Below, in pieces: positions 39,689 to 50,253 of a stretch of 64,000 nucleotides of DNA. Within the stretch, counting starts at the first letter, position 1. The number at the start of each line of letters is the position of its first letter. The notes under the pieces are model-generated. The model was given only the letters and a program-made list of their open reading frames with translations, did no database searches and was not told where the DNA came from. The stretch spans positions 434,001 through 498,000 of the forward strand of contig RKSN01000003.1 in the NCBI GenBank assembly GCA_005518185.1. The letters run 5' to 3'. Made by a program: the position numbers and the translations under genes. This DNA is from Chakrabartia godavariana (GTDB lineage: Bacteria; Pseudomonadota; Alphaproteobacteria; Sphingomonadales; Sphingomonadaceae).

Positions 39689-41535
39689 GCTGCCACCCGC
39701 TTCGCCTGGACAAGGATGGCGGCCAGCGCGGCAGGTGTAATCCCGCGCACACGCTCGGCAGCGCCCAAGGTCGCGGGCCGCGCCGCCTCCAGCCGCTCCA
39801 CCATCTCATTGGACAGGCCGGGCACTGTGCGGAAATCGACGCCGCCAAGCGCAATCCCCTCATTGGCGCGCATCGCCCGGATCTCGGCCTCCTGCCGCGC
39901 AATATAGGGCGCGTAGCGAGCGTCTTCACGAAGTTCGTCAAGGACGGCAACCGGCGTCGCCTCCAACGCGGGGCAGAGCGCCTTGATGTCGGCAGCCGTC
40001 ATGTCGACGAACCGGAGCCATTCGAACAGCGCCTGCCGCTCGCCGCCGCCACTGGCGCCCGCAATACCGTTCGCCCGCAGCTCAGCCGCGCTGAAAAGGC
40101 GATCCAACACTGCCCGTGCGTCCGCGCGCAGCGTTTCACGTGAAACAAACGCGTCCCGCCGCGCATCTGAGACACATCCCGCCGCGATGGCAATCGGCGT
40201 CAGCCGTGTCCCCGCATTGTCGGCGCGGAGCCGTAAACGATATTCGGCGCGTGCTGTGAGCATGCGATACGGCTCGGTCACCCCCTGCAGCACAAGGTCA
40301 TCGATCAGCACGCCAATATAGGAAGATGCCCGGTCGAGCACGACAGGCGCCTTGCCCAAGGCCTGCGCCGCCGCATTGAGGCCCGCCATCAGCCCTTGCG
40401 CAGAAGCTTCCTCATAGCCCGTCGTGCCATTGATCTGCCCTGCACAGAACACGCCGGGCAGCGCCCGCAGCTCCAGCGTGTTGTGGAGCGCGCGCGGATC
40501 GACATGGTCATATTCCACGGCATAACCGGGCTGCGCGATCTCCACCGCTTCAAGCCCCGGCATCGTCCGCAGGAATGCCAACTGCACATCCTCGGGGAGC
40601 GATGTGGAGACGCCATTGGGGTAAACGAGCGGGTCGTCGAGCCCTTCGGGCTCCAGAAACACCTGATGCCCATCACGGTCACCAAAACGATGGATCTTGT
40701 CCTCGATCGACGGACAATAGCGCGGCCCCTGCCCCTCAATCGCGCCCGAGAAGAGCGGCGACCGGTCAAGAGCAGCGCGAATCACCTCATGCGTCGCAGT
40801 ATTGGTCCGGGTGATGGCACACCACAATTGCGGTGCGGTCCGCCTAGGGGTCATGTCGGAGAACGTCCAGTCGCCGCCATCCGACTCCTGCACATCGAGC
40901 TGCGCCCAGTCGATCGTCCGGCCATCAAGGCGCGGCGGCGTTCCGGTCTTGAGGCGGGCCATCGGTAAGTCCAGCGCGCGGAGCTGTTCGCCGAGATCGC
41001 GCGCCGCCGCTTCGCCCACGCGCCCGCCTTCGCTGCGCGACTCGCCGCAGAACATCCGCCCATTGAGGAACGTGCCCGTCGCGAGCACCACGGCCGCGGC
41101 GTCCAGAACGTCGCCATTGCCGAGCCGCAGACCGGCAACCCGCCCGCCCTCAAGGACCAGCGACTGCGCCTCCCCCTCAAGAATCGTCAGCCCCGGCTGC
41201 GCGTCGAGCAGTGCGTGGATCGCCGCCTTGAACAGCTTGCGGTCTGCCTGGATGCGCGGCCCCTGCACCGCTGCACCTTTCGACGCGTTGAGCATCCGAT
41301 AATGAATGGCCGCCGCATCCGCTGCGCGCGCGAGAATCCCTTCAAACGCATCGACCTCACGGACGAGATGCCCCTTGCCGAGCCCGCCAATGGCCGGGTT
41401 GCACGACATGGCGCCAATCATGTCGCGGCGGAAACTGACCAAGGCAGTCCGCGCGCCCATGCGCGCCGCCGCCGCCGCTGCCTCGCACCCGGCATGGCCC
41501 CCACCGACCACAATCACGTCAAACCGCTGGTTCAT
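39685..41535 (-). CDS. mnmG: tRNA uridine-5-carboxymethylaminomethyl(34) synthesis enzyme MnmG
   Basis: A 616-residue FAD protein that with MnmE makes cmnm5U34 in tRNA. FAD motif [19 protein letters not shown] is at the N-terminus. The conserved [14 protein letters not shown] and [11 protein letters not shown] segments and the C-terminal GVTP...IL-type domain are present. The start MNQRFDVI at 41535 was chosen over an upstream extension of 13 residues because the FAD fold starts there. A parS site lies within the gene and another just upstream. Confidence 0.97.
   Translation of the reverse strand: MNQRFDVIVVGGGHAGCEAAAAAARMGARTALVSFRRDMIGAMSCNPAIGGLGKGHLVREVDAFEGILARAADAAAIHYRMLNASKGAAVQGPRIQADRKLFKAAIHALLDAQPGLTILEGEAQSLVLEGGRVAGLRLGNGDVLDAAAVVLATGTFLNGRMFCGESRSEGGRVGEAAARDLGEQLRALDLPMARLKTGTPPRLDGRTIDWAQLDVQESDGGDWTFSDMTPRRTAPQLWCAITRTNTATHEVIRAALDRSPLFSGAIEGQGPRYCPSIEDKIHRFGDRDGHQVFLEPEGLDDPLVYPNGVSTSLPEDVQLAFLRTMPGLEAVEIAQPGYAVEYDHVDPRALHNTLELRALPGVFCAGQINGTTGYEEASAQGLMAGLNAAAQALGKAPVVLDRASSYIGVLIDDLVLQGVTEPYRMLTARAEYRLRLRADNAGTRLTPIAIAAGCVSDARRDAFVSRETLRADARAVLDRLFSAAELRANGIAGASGGGERQALFEWLRFVDMTAADIKALCPALEATPVAVLDELREDARYAPYIARQEAEIRAMRANEGIALGGVDFRTVPGLSNEMVERLEAARPATLGAAERVRGITPAALAAILVQAKRVAA
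40132..40147. other. parS site
   Basis: CGTTTCACGTGAAACA, perfect 14-bp core with one outer mismatch, inside mnmG, where it again encodes Val-Ser-Arg-Glu. It is about 0.5 kb from the previous site. Confidence 0.93.
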
Positions 41536-41577
41536 GATGTCCTTGCCGCTACGCCGTGACGCAGAGTCGGTCAAATC

Positions 41578-41593
41578 CGTTTCACGTGAAACG
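41578..41593. other. parS site in the mnmG-mnmE gap
   Basis: CGTTTCACGTGAAACG is a fully symmetric 16-bp palindrome with the 14-bp parS core. It lies in the 63-base gap between mnmE and mnmG, the only one of the four sites that is not coding. Confidence 0.93.
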
Positions 41594-41598
41594 GCGCG

Positions 41599-42864
41599 CT
41601 ACTTGCCGATGCAAAATGCGCCAAACAGCGCGTCGAGCATCGATTCGACCCCCGTCCGCCCTGTCAGCTGGTCGAGCGTCCCGCGAGCGAGCCGCAACAG
41701 TTCGGCGCGGATCAACGGGTCGCGCGCATGCGCCGCGTCCTCAATATGCCCCTGGACTTCCGCCAGCACGGCCCGGTGACGCGCATGAAGCGCCAGCGCC
41801 CCAGGTTGCGGGAGGAGCGCGCGCGCACGGCGGACGATCTCCGCCCGCAAGGCATCAAGCCCCTCGCCCGTCCTGACCGAGACGGCAAGACCATCAAGAT
41901 TGCCGGGCAAGTCCGCCTTGGGCGCGATCTGCAACGCCCCCGCAGGCGCCGACGCGCTATCACCCAGCCAGAGGATCACATCTGCGGTCTCAAGCGCGGC
42001 TTCGGTGCGCGAAATGCCAATCGCCTCGACGACATCGGTCGCGTCCGCCCGCAACCCGGCGGTATCGATGACCAGCAAAGGGACGCCATCCAGCGCCACC
42101 GACGCCTCGATCCGATCACGCGTCGTGCCTGCAATCTCGGTGACAATCGCCGCATCACGTCCGACCAACGCATTGAAAAGACTTGATTTCCCCGCATTCG
42201 GTGGCCCGCCCAGAACGACGCGGACGCCATCGCGCAAACGCTCCGCCGGGGGCGCCCCCAGCAGCGCGGCCATATCCGCCGCGAGGCTCGTCAGCGGCCC
42301 AGCATCGGGCAGGTCGTCCCCCACATCGCCTTCATCCGAAAAGTCGAGCACGGCCTCGATCCGCGCCGATTCGCGCAGCAAGATCTGCTCCCAGCCCGAC
42401 ACGAGCCGTCCGAGACCGCCCTCCGCCAGTGCAAGCGCGGACCGGCGTTGCAGGTCGGTTTCGGCCGCCAGCAGGTCCGCCAGCCCTTCCGCCTCGGTCA
42501 GGTCGATCCGCCCGTTCTCAAAGGCGCGCCGAGTGAACTCGCCCGCCTGTGCCGGACGACAGCCGGACACCGCGCCAAGAGCATCGAGAACGGCCGCGAC
42601 CACGGCCCGGCCCCCGTGCAGGTGCAGTTCGGCCAGATCCTCGCCCGTGGCCGTCCGGGGCCCCGGAAACCACAGCGCCAACCCTTCATCCAGAAGCGCG
42701 CCATCTGCCGTGTGGAACCGGCGCACGCGCGCCCGGCGTGGCTCCGGCAGTGGACCCGCCAGCGCCGTCAACGCGACGCCCGCCTGCGGCCCGCTCACGC
42801 GAACCACGGCAATCCCGGCAGGCGGCAGGCCGCTCGACAGGGCAAAGATCGTGTCAGGCACCAT
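41599..42864 (-). CDS. mnmE: tRNA modification GTPase MnmE
   Basis: A 421-residue GTPase partner of MnmG. An N-terminal tetrahydrofolate-binding domain and a helical domain flank a G domain with G1 GPPNAGKSSLFNAL and G3 DTAGLR. The C-terminus is the family motif FCIGK, whose Cys is needed for the modification reaction. It is the first of the mnmE-mnmG-rsmG-parA-parB block. Confidence 0.97.
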   Translation of the reverse strand: MVPDTIFALSSGLPPAGIAVVRVSGPQAGVALTALAGPLPEPRRARVRRFHTADGALLDEGLALWFPGPRTATGEDLAELHLHGGRAVVAAVLDALGAVSGCRPAQAGEFTRRAFENGRIDLTEAEGLADLLAAETDLQRRSALALAEGGLGRLVSGWEQILLRESARIEAVLDFSDEGDVGDDLPDAGPLTSLAADMAALLGAPPAERLRDGVRVVLGGPPNAGKSSLFNALVGRDAAIVTEIAGTTRDRIEASVALDGVPLLVIDTAGLRADATDVVEAIGISRTEAALETADVILWLGDSASAPAGALQIAPKADLPGNLDGLAVSVRTGEGLDALRAEIVRRARALLPQPGALALHARHRAVLAEVQGHIEDAAHARDPLIRAELLRLARGTLDQLTGRTGVESMLDALFGAFCIGK

Positions 42865-42883
42865 GATCGACGACGGGCGGTCT

Positions 42884-43132
42884 TCAGTCCTTCGGCCTCG
42901 GCGCGCCGGTCGAAGAAAGGCCCTTCACCAGATCGCGCACGAAATCCATGCCGGCCGCGCCGCCCGGCACCCAGTTGCGCACCATCGTATCGACCATGTC
43001 CGGGGTCAGGCCCGTGGTCATCACATCCTTCATGCGGCCGAGATACACCTCATGCACTTCGGTCAAGTCGGGCAGGCCGACGAGCCGCCGGACCTCTTCG
43101 GGCGTGCAATCCACCTCGATATTGAACTTCAT
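42884..43132 (-). CDS. DUF6489 family protein
   Basis: A small 82-residue protein starting MKFNIEVDCTPEEVRRL, which I recognise as a family restricted largely to sphingomonads and relatives. There is no signal peptide or membrane helix; the middle is amphipathic (VHEVYLGRMKDVMTTG). The function is unknown. It lies 19 bases upstream of mnmE on the same strand and divergent from the alkyltransferase gene. The frame extends upstream, but the family begins at MKFNIE. Confidence 0.8.
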   Translation of the reverse strand: MKFNIEVDCTPEEVRRLVGLPDLTEVHEVYLGRMKDVMTTGLTPDMVDTMVRNWVPGGAAGMDFVRDLVKGLSSTGAPRPKD

Positions 43133-43180
43133 GGGGCCAACTCCCTTGAGCCGTTCGCGAATACGCTCCATCTGTGCGCC

Positions 43181-43684
43181 ATGCGCCGCCCAACCGCAAC
43201 CGCCAGAGTCGAAAGCCCGCTGGGCGCGCTGCTGCTCACGGCCGATGACGCGCATCTGATCGGTATCCGCGTGCCACGCCCGAGCGACGCCGGGGCGACG
43301 TCGGGCGATTTGGACCATCCGGTGATTGCGGCGACTGCCCGGCAGCTGACCGCCTGGTTCCAGGGCGAGATCCAAGCGTTCGACCTCCCCCTTGCTCCGG
43401 CGGCGACCGAGGAGGCAACCCTGCTCCGGCGTGCCATCTCTGATATTCCTTACGGTAATACAATGACTTACGGGGATGTGGCGGCGCGATGCGGCTCCAT
43501 CGCCCGCGCGGTCGGCGGCGCCTGCAAGGCCAACCCCTTCCCCATTGTCGTCCCCTGCCACCGCGTCACCTCGGCGGCTGGACCCGAATTTTACTCCGCC
43601 GGCGATGGTCCGCGCACCAAAAGCTGGCTCATCGATTTCGAATATTCCAACCTTCCCCCAGACCAGAGGACACGACTGCTATGA
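43181..43684 (+). CDS. ogt: Methylated-DNA-[protein]-cysteine S-methyltransferase
   Basis: A 167-residue O6-alkylguanine repair protein. The acceptor Cys126 is in the signature VVPCHRV, with the winged-helix motif YGNTMTYGDVAARCG before it. It lacks an Ada-type N-terminal regulatory domain. The ATG follows the divergent 48-base gap to the DUF6489 gene. The stop overlaps the start of the dienelactone hydrolase gene (ATGA). Confidence 0.93.
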   Translation: MRRPTATARVESPLGALLLTADDAHLIGIRVPRPSDAGATSGDLDHPVIAATARQLTAWFQGEIQAFDLPLAPAATEEATLLRRAISDIPYGNTMTYGDVAARCGSIARAVGGACKANPFPIVVPCHRVTSAAGPEFYSAGDGPRTKSWLIDFEYSNLPPDQRTRLL

Positions 43685-44370
43685 CCACGACCACATTGGG
43701 CGACATGACCATCTATGTGGCGGCCCCCGCCGCTGCCCCGCGCGCTGCCATCATCGTCATTCCCGAAATCTTCGGCCTGAACGAAGGCATCCGCCGCAAG
43801 TGCGACAGCTGGGCCGCCAAGGGATATCTGGCCGTCGCCCTCGACATCTTCTGGCGGTTCGCACCCGGCGTCGAGCTCAACCCCGATGTCGAAGCCGAGC
43901 TGAACGAGGCATTCGGCTATTTCCAGCAATATGACGCGAATGACGGCGTTCTCGATATCGAAACCGTCATCAAGGCGATCCGCCACGGCATTGCCGGACA
44001 GGCCCCCGTCGCCAAGGTCGGCTGCGTCGGCTTCTGCCTTGGCGGACGGCTGGCCTATATGGCCGCCACCCGCACCGATATTGACGCGTCGGTCGGCTAT
44101 TATGGCGTGATGATCGACCAGATGCTGGGCGAATCGCATGCCATCGCCAACCCGCTGATGCTCCACATCCCGACAGCCGACCATTTTGTCGGCCCCGAGG
44201 CGCAGGCGGCGATCCACGCCGGACTGGACGATCACCCCAAGGTGACGCTCCACGATTATGTGGGGCTGGACCATGGCTTTGCCGCCGAAATGGGCAACCG
44301 CCGCGATGACGCCGGCGCCGCGCTCGCCGATGGGCGGACCGAAGCGTTCTTCCACGCGCATCTGGGGTAG
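43681..44370 (+). CDS. Dienelactone hydrolase family protein
   Basis: A 229-residue alpha/beta hydrolase with the dienelactone-hydrolase nucleophile Cys119 in VGFCLGGR and the catalytic His in GLDHGFAAE. Such enzymes cleave lactones of aromatic degradation, but many family members have other roles, and no ring-cleavage genes are adjacent. It is translationally coupled to ogt. Confidence 0.88.
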   Translation: MTTTTLGDMTIYVAAPAAAPRAAIIVIPEIFGLNEGIRRKCDSWAAKGYLAVALDIFWRFAPGVELNPDVEAELNEAFGYFQQYDANDGVLDIETVIKAIRHGIAGQAPVAKVGCVGFCLGGRLAYMAATRTDIDASVGYYGVMIDQMLGESHAIANPLMLHIPTADHFVGPEAQAAIHAGLDDHPKVTLHDYVGLDHGFAAEMGNRRDDAGAALADGRTEAFFHAHLG

Positions 44371-44377
44371 TCGCTCT

Positions 44378-44407
44378 GTGTCATCCCTGCGAAAGCGGGG
44401 ATGACAC
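44378..44407. repeat. Perfect hairpin repeat with GAAA tetraloop
   Basis: GTGTCATCCC and GGGATGACAC form a 10-bp stem that continues through a T-G pair and GC/GC to a GAAA tetraloop. It sits seven bases after the dienelactone hydrolase stop and ten bases from the convergent DUF3298 gene stop. The GTCATCCC...GGGATGAC type is a widespread intergenic repeat in sphingomonads and may serve as a bidirectional transcript end. Confidence 0.8.
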
Positions 44408-44417
44408 CAAAGGGGCC

Positions 44418-45116
44418 TTAGCCCGGAAACAACACCCGATATTGCGGCTTCACGAGCGGCTTAAGCCCTTTGGGAATGATGATCTCCAGATCATAGCTGC
44501 CCTCGGCATAAGGCCCTGCCGTATAGGCGCCGAGGGACATCGCGATGCGGCTGAACTTGGCGTAAACGGGCTTGTCGGGCCAGATCTTGGCCGATTCAAA
44601 CAGCTTGGGACAATCGCCGAACATGTCGTCCCTCGCGGTCGGCTCGCCGCGCTTTTCCATCCGGGCCTTGTCGAGTGCACGGCAGTAAAGCGGCGTCAAC
44701 AGCGCTTCGGCGGCGCGTGCATTGGTGAACAGGCCCGCAAAGGGCACCGCGACCGAGGCGCCGGCGTCCCAAATGAGGCTGTCGGTAAAGCCATAGCCAT
44801 GGGCGCCACCGGTATAGGACCAGCGCGACGCCGTCAGGACGATGAGCGGCGCAAGACGCGTCTGGATCGTCCAGCTGGTGCCATTTTCATAGCTGTCGAG
44901 CCCGGGCCCGGCCTCCGGCGCCTCGTTAAACAGCGGCGCATAGTCCTTGTAGACGGCCGCGCGATCCTTCTTCAGCCAGGCAATCAGGGCAGGGGTCGCC
45001 TCAAGCGCCTTGGGCCATTCATATTTGAACCCCGTCACCTTGGCGGGCGCTGCCTGCGCCGGAAGGCCGGGCAGGGCAAAGAGGGCGATCATCGCCATCC
45101 AGAGTCGAGTCTTCAT
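44418..45116 (-). CDS. Exported DUF3298/DUF4163 domain protein
   Basis: A 232-residue exported protein: signal peptide about 1-22 (LFALPGLPAQA), then a DUF4163-like region and the DUF3298 motif WSYTGGAHGYGFTDS. Related domains occur in RsiV-type lysozyme-binding proteins and PdaC. Two Cys in the C-terminal half (LYCRAL and GDCPKL) may pair. The role is unknown. The start MKTRLWM at 45116 gives a clean signal peptide. Confidence 0.78.
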   Translation of the reverse strand: MKTRLWMAMIALFALPGLPAQAAPAKVTGFKYEWPKALEATPALIAWLKKDRAAVYKDYAPLFNEAPEAGPGLDSYENGTSWTIQTRLAPLIVLTASRWSYTGGAHGYGFTDSLIWDAGASVAVPFAGLFTNARAAEALLTPLYCRALDKARMEKRGEPTARDDMFGDCPKLFESAKIWPDKPVYAKFSRIAMSLGAYTAGPYAEGSYDLEIIIPKGLKPLVKPQYRVLFPG

Positions 45117-45161
45117 GCGGCCAAGGCTATCCCGCGGCACCGGCGCTGGCAATGCGCGGGA

Positions 45162-45752
45162 TCAGCCGCGCGCCAGCCTGAACTGCAGGTTGCGCTTCAC
45201 GCCGTCCCATTCATTGGCGATGATCGAATAGACGACAGTGTCGCGCACGCGCCCATCGAGGATCGCGTGGTTCCGCAGCACGCCATCCTTCTTCGCGCCA
45301 AGCCGCTCGATTGCACGCTGCGAGGCGTGGTTGAAATGATCGGTCCGGAACTGCACGCAGGATGCGTCCATCACCTCGAACGCATGGGTGAGGAGCAGCA
45401 GCTTCGCCTCGGTGTTGACGGGCGATCTCTGCACCGAGGCCGCGTAGAAGGTCGTCCCGATTTCCAGCCGCCGCGCCGCCTTGTGCATCCGCATATAGCG
45501 CGTGCAGCCGATGAGCTTTCCGGCCGCATCCAGCACCACGAAGGGCATGGCCCGGCCATAGGCTGTCTCACGTTCAGCCGTGTCGAGATAGACGTCGATC
45601 GATGCTTCGGACGGGACAGCGGTGTAGAACAGTTCCCACAGCTTGCCGTCGGAGGCCGCCGCGACAATGGCATCGCGGTCTCCGCGCACCATGGGGCGCA
45701 GCGTCACATGCTGGCCAGACAGGTGCGGCAGATCGGTCCAGGGATCGCTCAT
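45162..45752 (-). CDS. GNAT family N-acetyltransferase (RimJ/RimL-like)
   Basis: A 196-residue acetyltransferase resembling RimJ/RimL. LPHLSGQHVTLRPMVRGDRD starts the fold, and FRTDHFNHASQRAIERLGAKKDG carries the acetyl-CoA contact with the family Asn-x-x-Ser pattern. It lies 16 bases after the TerC gene on the same strand. The substrate is unknown; N-terminal acetylation or small-molecule acetylation are possible. Confidence 0.88.
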   Translation of the reverse strand: MSDPWTDLPHLSGQHVTLRPMVRGDRDAIVAAASDGKLWELFYTAVPSEASIDVYLDTAERETAYGRAMPFVVLDAAGKLIGCTRYMRMHKAARRLEIGTTFYAASVQRSPVNTEAKLLLLTHAFEVMDASCVQFRTDHFNHASQRAIERLGAKKDGVLRNHAILDGRVRDTVVYSIIANEWDGVKRNLQFRLARG

Positions 45753-45768
45753 GCCGCCCCCTTATCCG

Positions 45769-46494
45769 TCACATCCCGGCAAAGGCGAGCAGATGGGGGT
45801 GAACCTCATGAAAGCCCTCCCAGATCATCTTCAGCGCCACATAGAGGATGACGATGAGACCGACCCAGGCAATCCAGCGATAGCGCTCAATATATTGGGC
45901 GATGATGTTGGCCGCGATACCCATCAGGGCGACCGCGAAAATCAGGCCGACGATGAGGATGCCCGGATGCTCGCGCGCGGCCCCGGCCACAGCAAGCACA
46001 TTGTCGAGGCTCATGGACACGTCGGCGATTGCAACCGACCAGGCGGCGGCGGCGAAGCTCTTGGCTGCGGGAATGCCCGACCCCTCATCGCCTGCAACCT
46101 CCGGCGAGCCGGCAGATTCGCCCGCGGCACCATGATGGATGTCGCGGTACATGCGCCACGCCACCCATAAGAGCAGCAATCCGCCGGCCAGAACCAGCCC
46201 GACAATGCCGAGCAGCCAGCTGACCGTCAGCGCGAAGATGATCCGCAGAACCAGCGCCGCAATGACGCCGATGAGAATGACCTTTTTGCGCTGTTCCGCA
46301 GGAAGACCCGCTGCGAGCGCGCCGACAACAATCGCATTGTCGCCTGCAAGCACGAGATCGATCAGCAGCACCTGGATGAAGGCGGCCAGCGCACCCGGCT
46401 GGGTGATGTTCGAAAAATCATGAACAATCGCGCCCCAGATGGCCGAAAGACCGCCCGACATATCGAGCGCTGAGGAAACGAACCCGGCGTCCAT
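45769..46494 (-). CDS. TerC family membrane protein (YjbE type), copy 2
   Basis: A 241-residue protein with about seven membrane helices. The family motifs are LVLAGDNAIVVGALAAGLP and DVSMSLDNVLAVAGAA, each with an acidic Asp-Asn pair within a helix, as in TerC metal exporters. The tandem copy begins three bases upstream (46498-47145). Manganese or calcium export is documented for some TerC members; which ion is moved here is unknown. I see no yybP-ykoY riboswitch. Confidence 0.9.
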   Translation of the reverse strand: MDAGFVSSALDMSGGLSAIWGAIVHDFSNITQPGALAAFIQVLLIDLVLAGDNAIVVGALAAGLPAEQRKKVILIGVIAALVLRIIFALTVSWLLGIVGLVLAGGLLLLWVAWRMYRDIHHGAAGESAGSPEVAGDEGSGIPAAKSFAAAAWSVAIADVSMSLDNVLAVAGAAREHPGILIVGLIFAVALMGIAANIIAQYIERYRWIAWVGLIVILYVALKMIWEGFHEVHPHLLAFAGM

Positions 46495-46497
46495 ATT

Positions 46498-47145
46498 CTA
46501 ACTCCCGATGACGAATGGCGCGACCTGGAACCAGCCGTCCCAGATCATCTTGAGGGCGACATAAAGGATAACAACCAGACCGATCCAGGCGATCCAGTGA
46601 TATTTCTGGACGAGCTTTGCGACAAGGTTGGCGGCGAGACCCATCAGGGTCACCGACAGCGCCAGGCCGAAGAACAGGACAGTCGGGTGCTGGCGCGCAG
46701 CAGCGGCGACCGCGAGCACATTGTCGAGGCTCATCGACAGGTCGGCAATCGTGATCTGGACGGCCGCCTGCATGAAGGTCTTGGTCGCCTTCGGCCCTTC
46801 GATCTCGACGGTCTCCGGGTCATCGGCAATGACCGGCGCCGGTGCAGGCCGGAGCTCGCGGTACATGTTGTAGGCAACCCACAGCAGCAGGAGACCGCCT
46901 GCCAGCAACAGGCCGGTCAGCTGCAGCAGCCAGGTTGCCATCAGCGCAAAGGCGATGAGGAAGACGAGCGCCATCGACACGCCGACCATGATGACGCGCT
47001 GGCGGTCGCGCGCGGGCAGGCCCGAGGCGAGTGTGCCCATGATGACGACATTGTCGCCCGCCATGGTGAGATCGATCAGGATCACGCCCAAGAGCGTGGT
47101 CAGCCCCCCGGCTGTAAAGACATCCGCCAGATCAAGATTCAACAC
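46498..47145 (-). CDS. TerC family membrane protein (YjbE type), copy 1
   Basis: A 215-residue paralogue of the next gene, with LTMAGDNVVIMGTLASGLP and DLSMSLDNVLAVAAAA in equivalent helices. The GTG start follows the rho stop by 51 bases. The two proteins could form a heteromeric transporter or be differently regulated duplicates. The cytosolic loop between helices 3 and 4 is acidic (DDPETVEIEG). Confidence 0.9.
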   Translation of the reverse strand: MLNLDLADVFTAGGLTTLLGVILIDLTMAGDNVVIMGTLASGLPARDRQRVIMVGVSMALVFLIAFALMATWLLQLTGLLLAGGLLLLWVAYNMYRELRPAPAPVIADDPETVEIEGPKATKTFMQAAVQITIADLSMSLDNVLAVAAAARQHPTVLFFGLALSVTLMGLAANLVAKLVQKYHWIAWIGLVVILYVALKMIWDGWFQVAPFVIGS

Positions 47146-47196
47146 GTCGCCCCGCCTCTATAAAATGGCAGATGGGCAGCCTTCGCCGCCCATCCC

Positions 47197-48456
<1,260 letters not shown>

Positions 48457-48623
48457 GGATAGTGATCCGGTTGGAACGGGGGTGGGAAACCGCGACAGCA
48501 ACGGATGTTGTGATTGCGCTGCTTCAAAGACGGCACGAATGGCCCAGCGGTTTCCGCCGGTTAGGCCCGCCAAAGGCCCAAGTCAAGCCGATCCGCGACG
48601 GATCTGGCGGGACAAGGCGGGCC

Positions 48624-49067
48624 TCAGAACGGCTTTACGATGGCCAGAATGACGATGATGGCCGCTGCCATGCCCGGCACTTCGTTCACGATGCGCAGCG
48701 TGCGTCCCGACAGCGTCCGCTGCCCCGCCTTGAGCTTGCGCGCATAGCCGACCATCCAGCCATGATAGCCCGACAGGATCAGGACGACCGCCAGCTTCAG
48801 GTGGAACCAGCCCTGTTCAAATGCGCCGGTATCGAGCGCGAGCGCCAGACCGAACAGCCAGACGACGATGATCGAGGGTTTGAGGATGATACGCAGCAAC
48901 CGGTCCTCGCGCTCGATCCAGCGCGCTTCCTCGTCGCTGCCCGCCGCGCATTCCTGATGATAGACAAAGAAGCGCGGCATCATGAAGAGGCCCGCCATCC
49001 AGAAGATGACGAAGATGATGTGCCCCGCCTTCACCCAGAGATAGGCACTGCCCAAAATGCCGATCAT
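48624..49067 (-). CDS. hemJ: Protoporphyrinogen oxidase HemJ
   Basis: A 147-residue inner-membrane protein with four helices of the UPF0093/HemJ family. The conserved His15 in WVKAGHIIFVIFWMAGLFMMP probably ligates heme, and the family segment LRIILKPSIIVVWLFG contains the essential Lys. HemJ oxidises protoporphyrinogen IX in heme synthesis. It lies seven bases after hemE, so the two heme genes are one unit that runs on toward rho. Confidence 0.95.
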   Translation of the reverse strand: MIGILGSAYLWVKAGHIIFVIFWMAGLFMMPRFFVYHQECAAGSDEEARWIEREDRLLRIILKPSIIVVWLFGLALALDTGAFEQGWFHLKLAVVLILSGYHGWMVGYARKLKAGQRTLSGRTLRIVNEVPGMAAAIIVILAIVKPF

Positions 49068-49074
49068 GGCCGTC

Positions 49075-50100
49075 TTACCCTCTTACATGCACCACAAGCT
49101 GCTCGACATGCGCGATAGGCGTGTCGGGCAGGATGCCGTGGCCTAGATTGAAGACATGGGGACGTCCCGCAAAGGCGTCAATGACGTGATCGACCGCCGT
49201 TAGGAGGTCAGCACCCCCCGCAATCAGCGCGAGCGGATCAAGATTGCCCTGGACCGGCAGGCCGTCGGGCAGGCTGGCATTGGCCCAGACGGGATCGACG
49301 GTTTCATCAAGCCCGATCGCATCGGCCCCGACCTCACGCGCATAAGCGGGCAATTTGCCGCCGGCGCCCTTTGGAAAACCGATCACGATCGCATCCGGAC
49401 GCGCGGCCTTGAGTTTGGTGATGATCCGCACCGTCGGCGCAATCACCCAGCGTTCGAACTGCGCGGGCGAAAGACTGCCCGACCAACTGTCGAACAGCTG
49501 CACCGCCTCCACGCCCGCATCGATCTGGTCGATCAGATAGGTCACGGTCGCATCGGCAATCGCGTTGATGATTTCTTCGAACGCCTTGGGATCGCGATAG
49601 GCGAAGCGGCGGGTCTCGCCCTGCTCACGGCTGCCTTGCCCTGCAACCATGTAAGTGGCGACAGTCCAGGGGCTCCCTGCAAAGCCCAGGAAGGTCGTCT
49701 GGGACGGCAAGGCGGCTGCGACCTGCCGGACGGTCTCGATCACCGGTGAGAGCCTCTCAGGGGCCGCTGTGAGGGTCTTGAGCGCGGTGTCGACCAGCTT
49801 GGGGGCAAGCCGGGGCCCCTCGCCCGTTTCGAACCACAGGTCCTGGCCGAGCGCATGGGGGATGACGAGGATGTCCGAGAACAGGATCGCGCCGTCAAAA
49901 CCGAAGCGACGGATCGGCTGGAGCGTGACGTCCGCAGCCGCCGCACTGTCGTGCACCAGTTCCAGAAACCCGCCCTTTTCCGCCCGCAGCGCGCGATATT
50001 CGGGAAGATACCGGCCCGCCTGCCGCATGAGCCACAGAGGCGGTCGGTCAAACTTGGCGCCCTTGAGCGTCGCGAGCAGGGGTTTCGTCACATGATCCAT
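49075..50100 (-). CDS. hemE: Uroporphyrinogen decarboxylase
   Basis: A 341-residue cytosolic enzyme converting uroporphyrinogen III to coproporphyrinogen III. The N-terminal signature PPLWLMRQAGRYLPEYR contains the substrate-binding Arg pair, and GFAGSPWTVATYM follows. The start MDHVTKPLL at 50100 was chosen over a six-residue extension. It directly borders the candidate replication origin, the same position as in Caulobacter and Rickettsia. Confidence 0.97.
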   Translation of the reverse strand: MDHVTKPLLATLKGAKFDRPPLWLMRQAGRYLPEYRALRAEKGGFLELVHDSAAAADVTLQPIRRFGFDGAILFSDILVIPHALGQDLWFETGEGPRLAPKLVDTALKTLTAAPERLSPVIETVRQVAAALPSQTTFLGFAGSPWTVATYMVAGQGSREQGETRRFAYRDPKAFEEIINAIADATVTYLIDQIDAGVEAVQLFDSWSGSLSPAQFERWVIAPTVRIITKLKAARPDAIVIGFPKGAGGKLPAYAREVGADAIGLDETVDPVWANASLPDGLPVQGNLDPLALIAGGADLLTAVDHVIDAFAGRPHVFNLGHGILPDTPIAHVEQLVVHVRG

Positions 50101-50253
50101 GTCCGCTCCCCTATTCAATAAAATAGGAATCTTAAAGGTTGTTGATAGTAGTAGGCGCGCGGGTCGCGTGGATTAAGCGCCCGGCCTGAATCTGCTCACA
50201 GCTTGACTCCGGACGACTCCCGCAGCGGTCGGGATTCGGAATCTGTGTCCCCA

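Noticed and set aside
41900-43180. Long extension upstream of ogt
   Set aside because: It is antisense to mnmE; the alkyltransferase fold begins at 43181.
47146-47196. yybP-ykoY manganese riboswitch before the TerC genes
   Set aside because: The 51-base gap is too short and lacks the conserved loop sequences.
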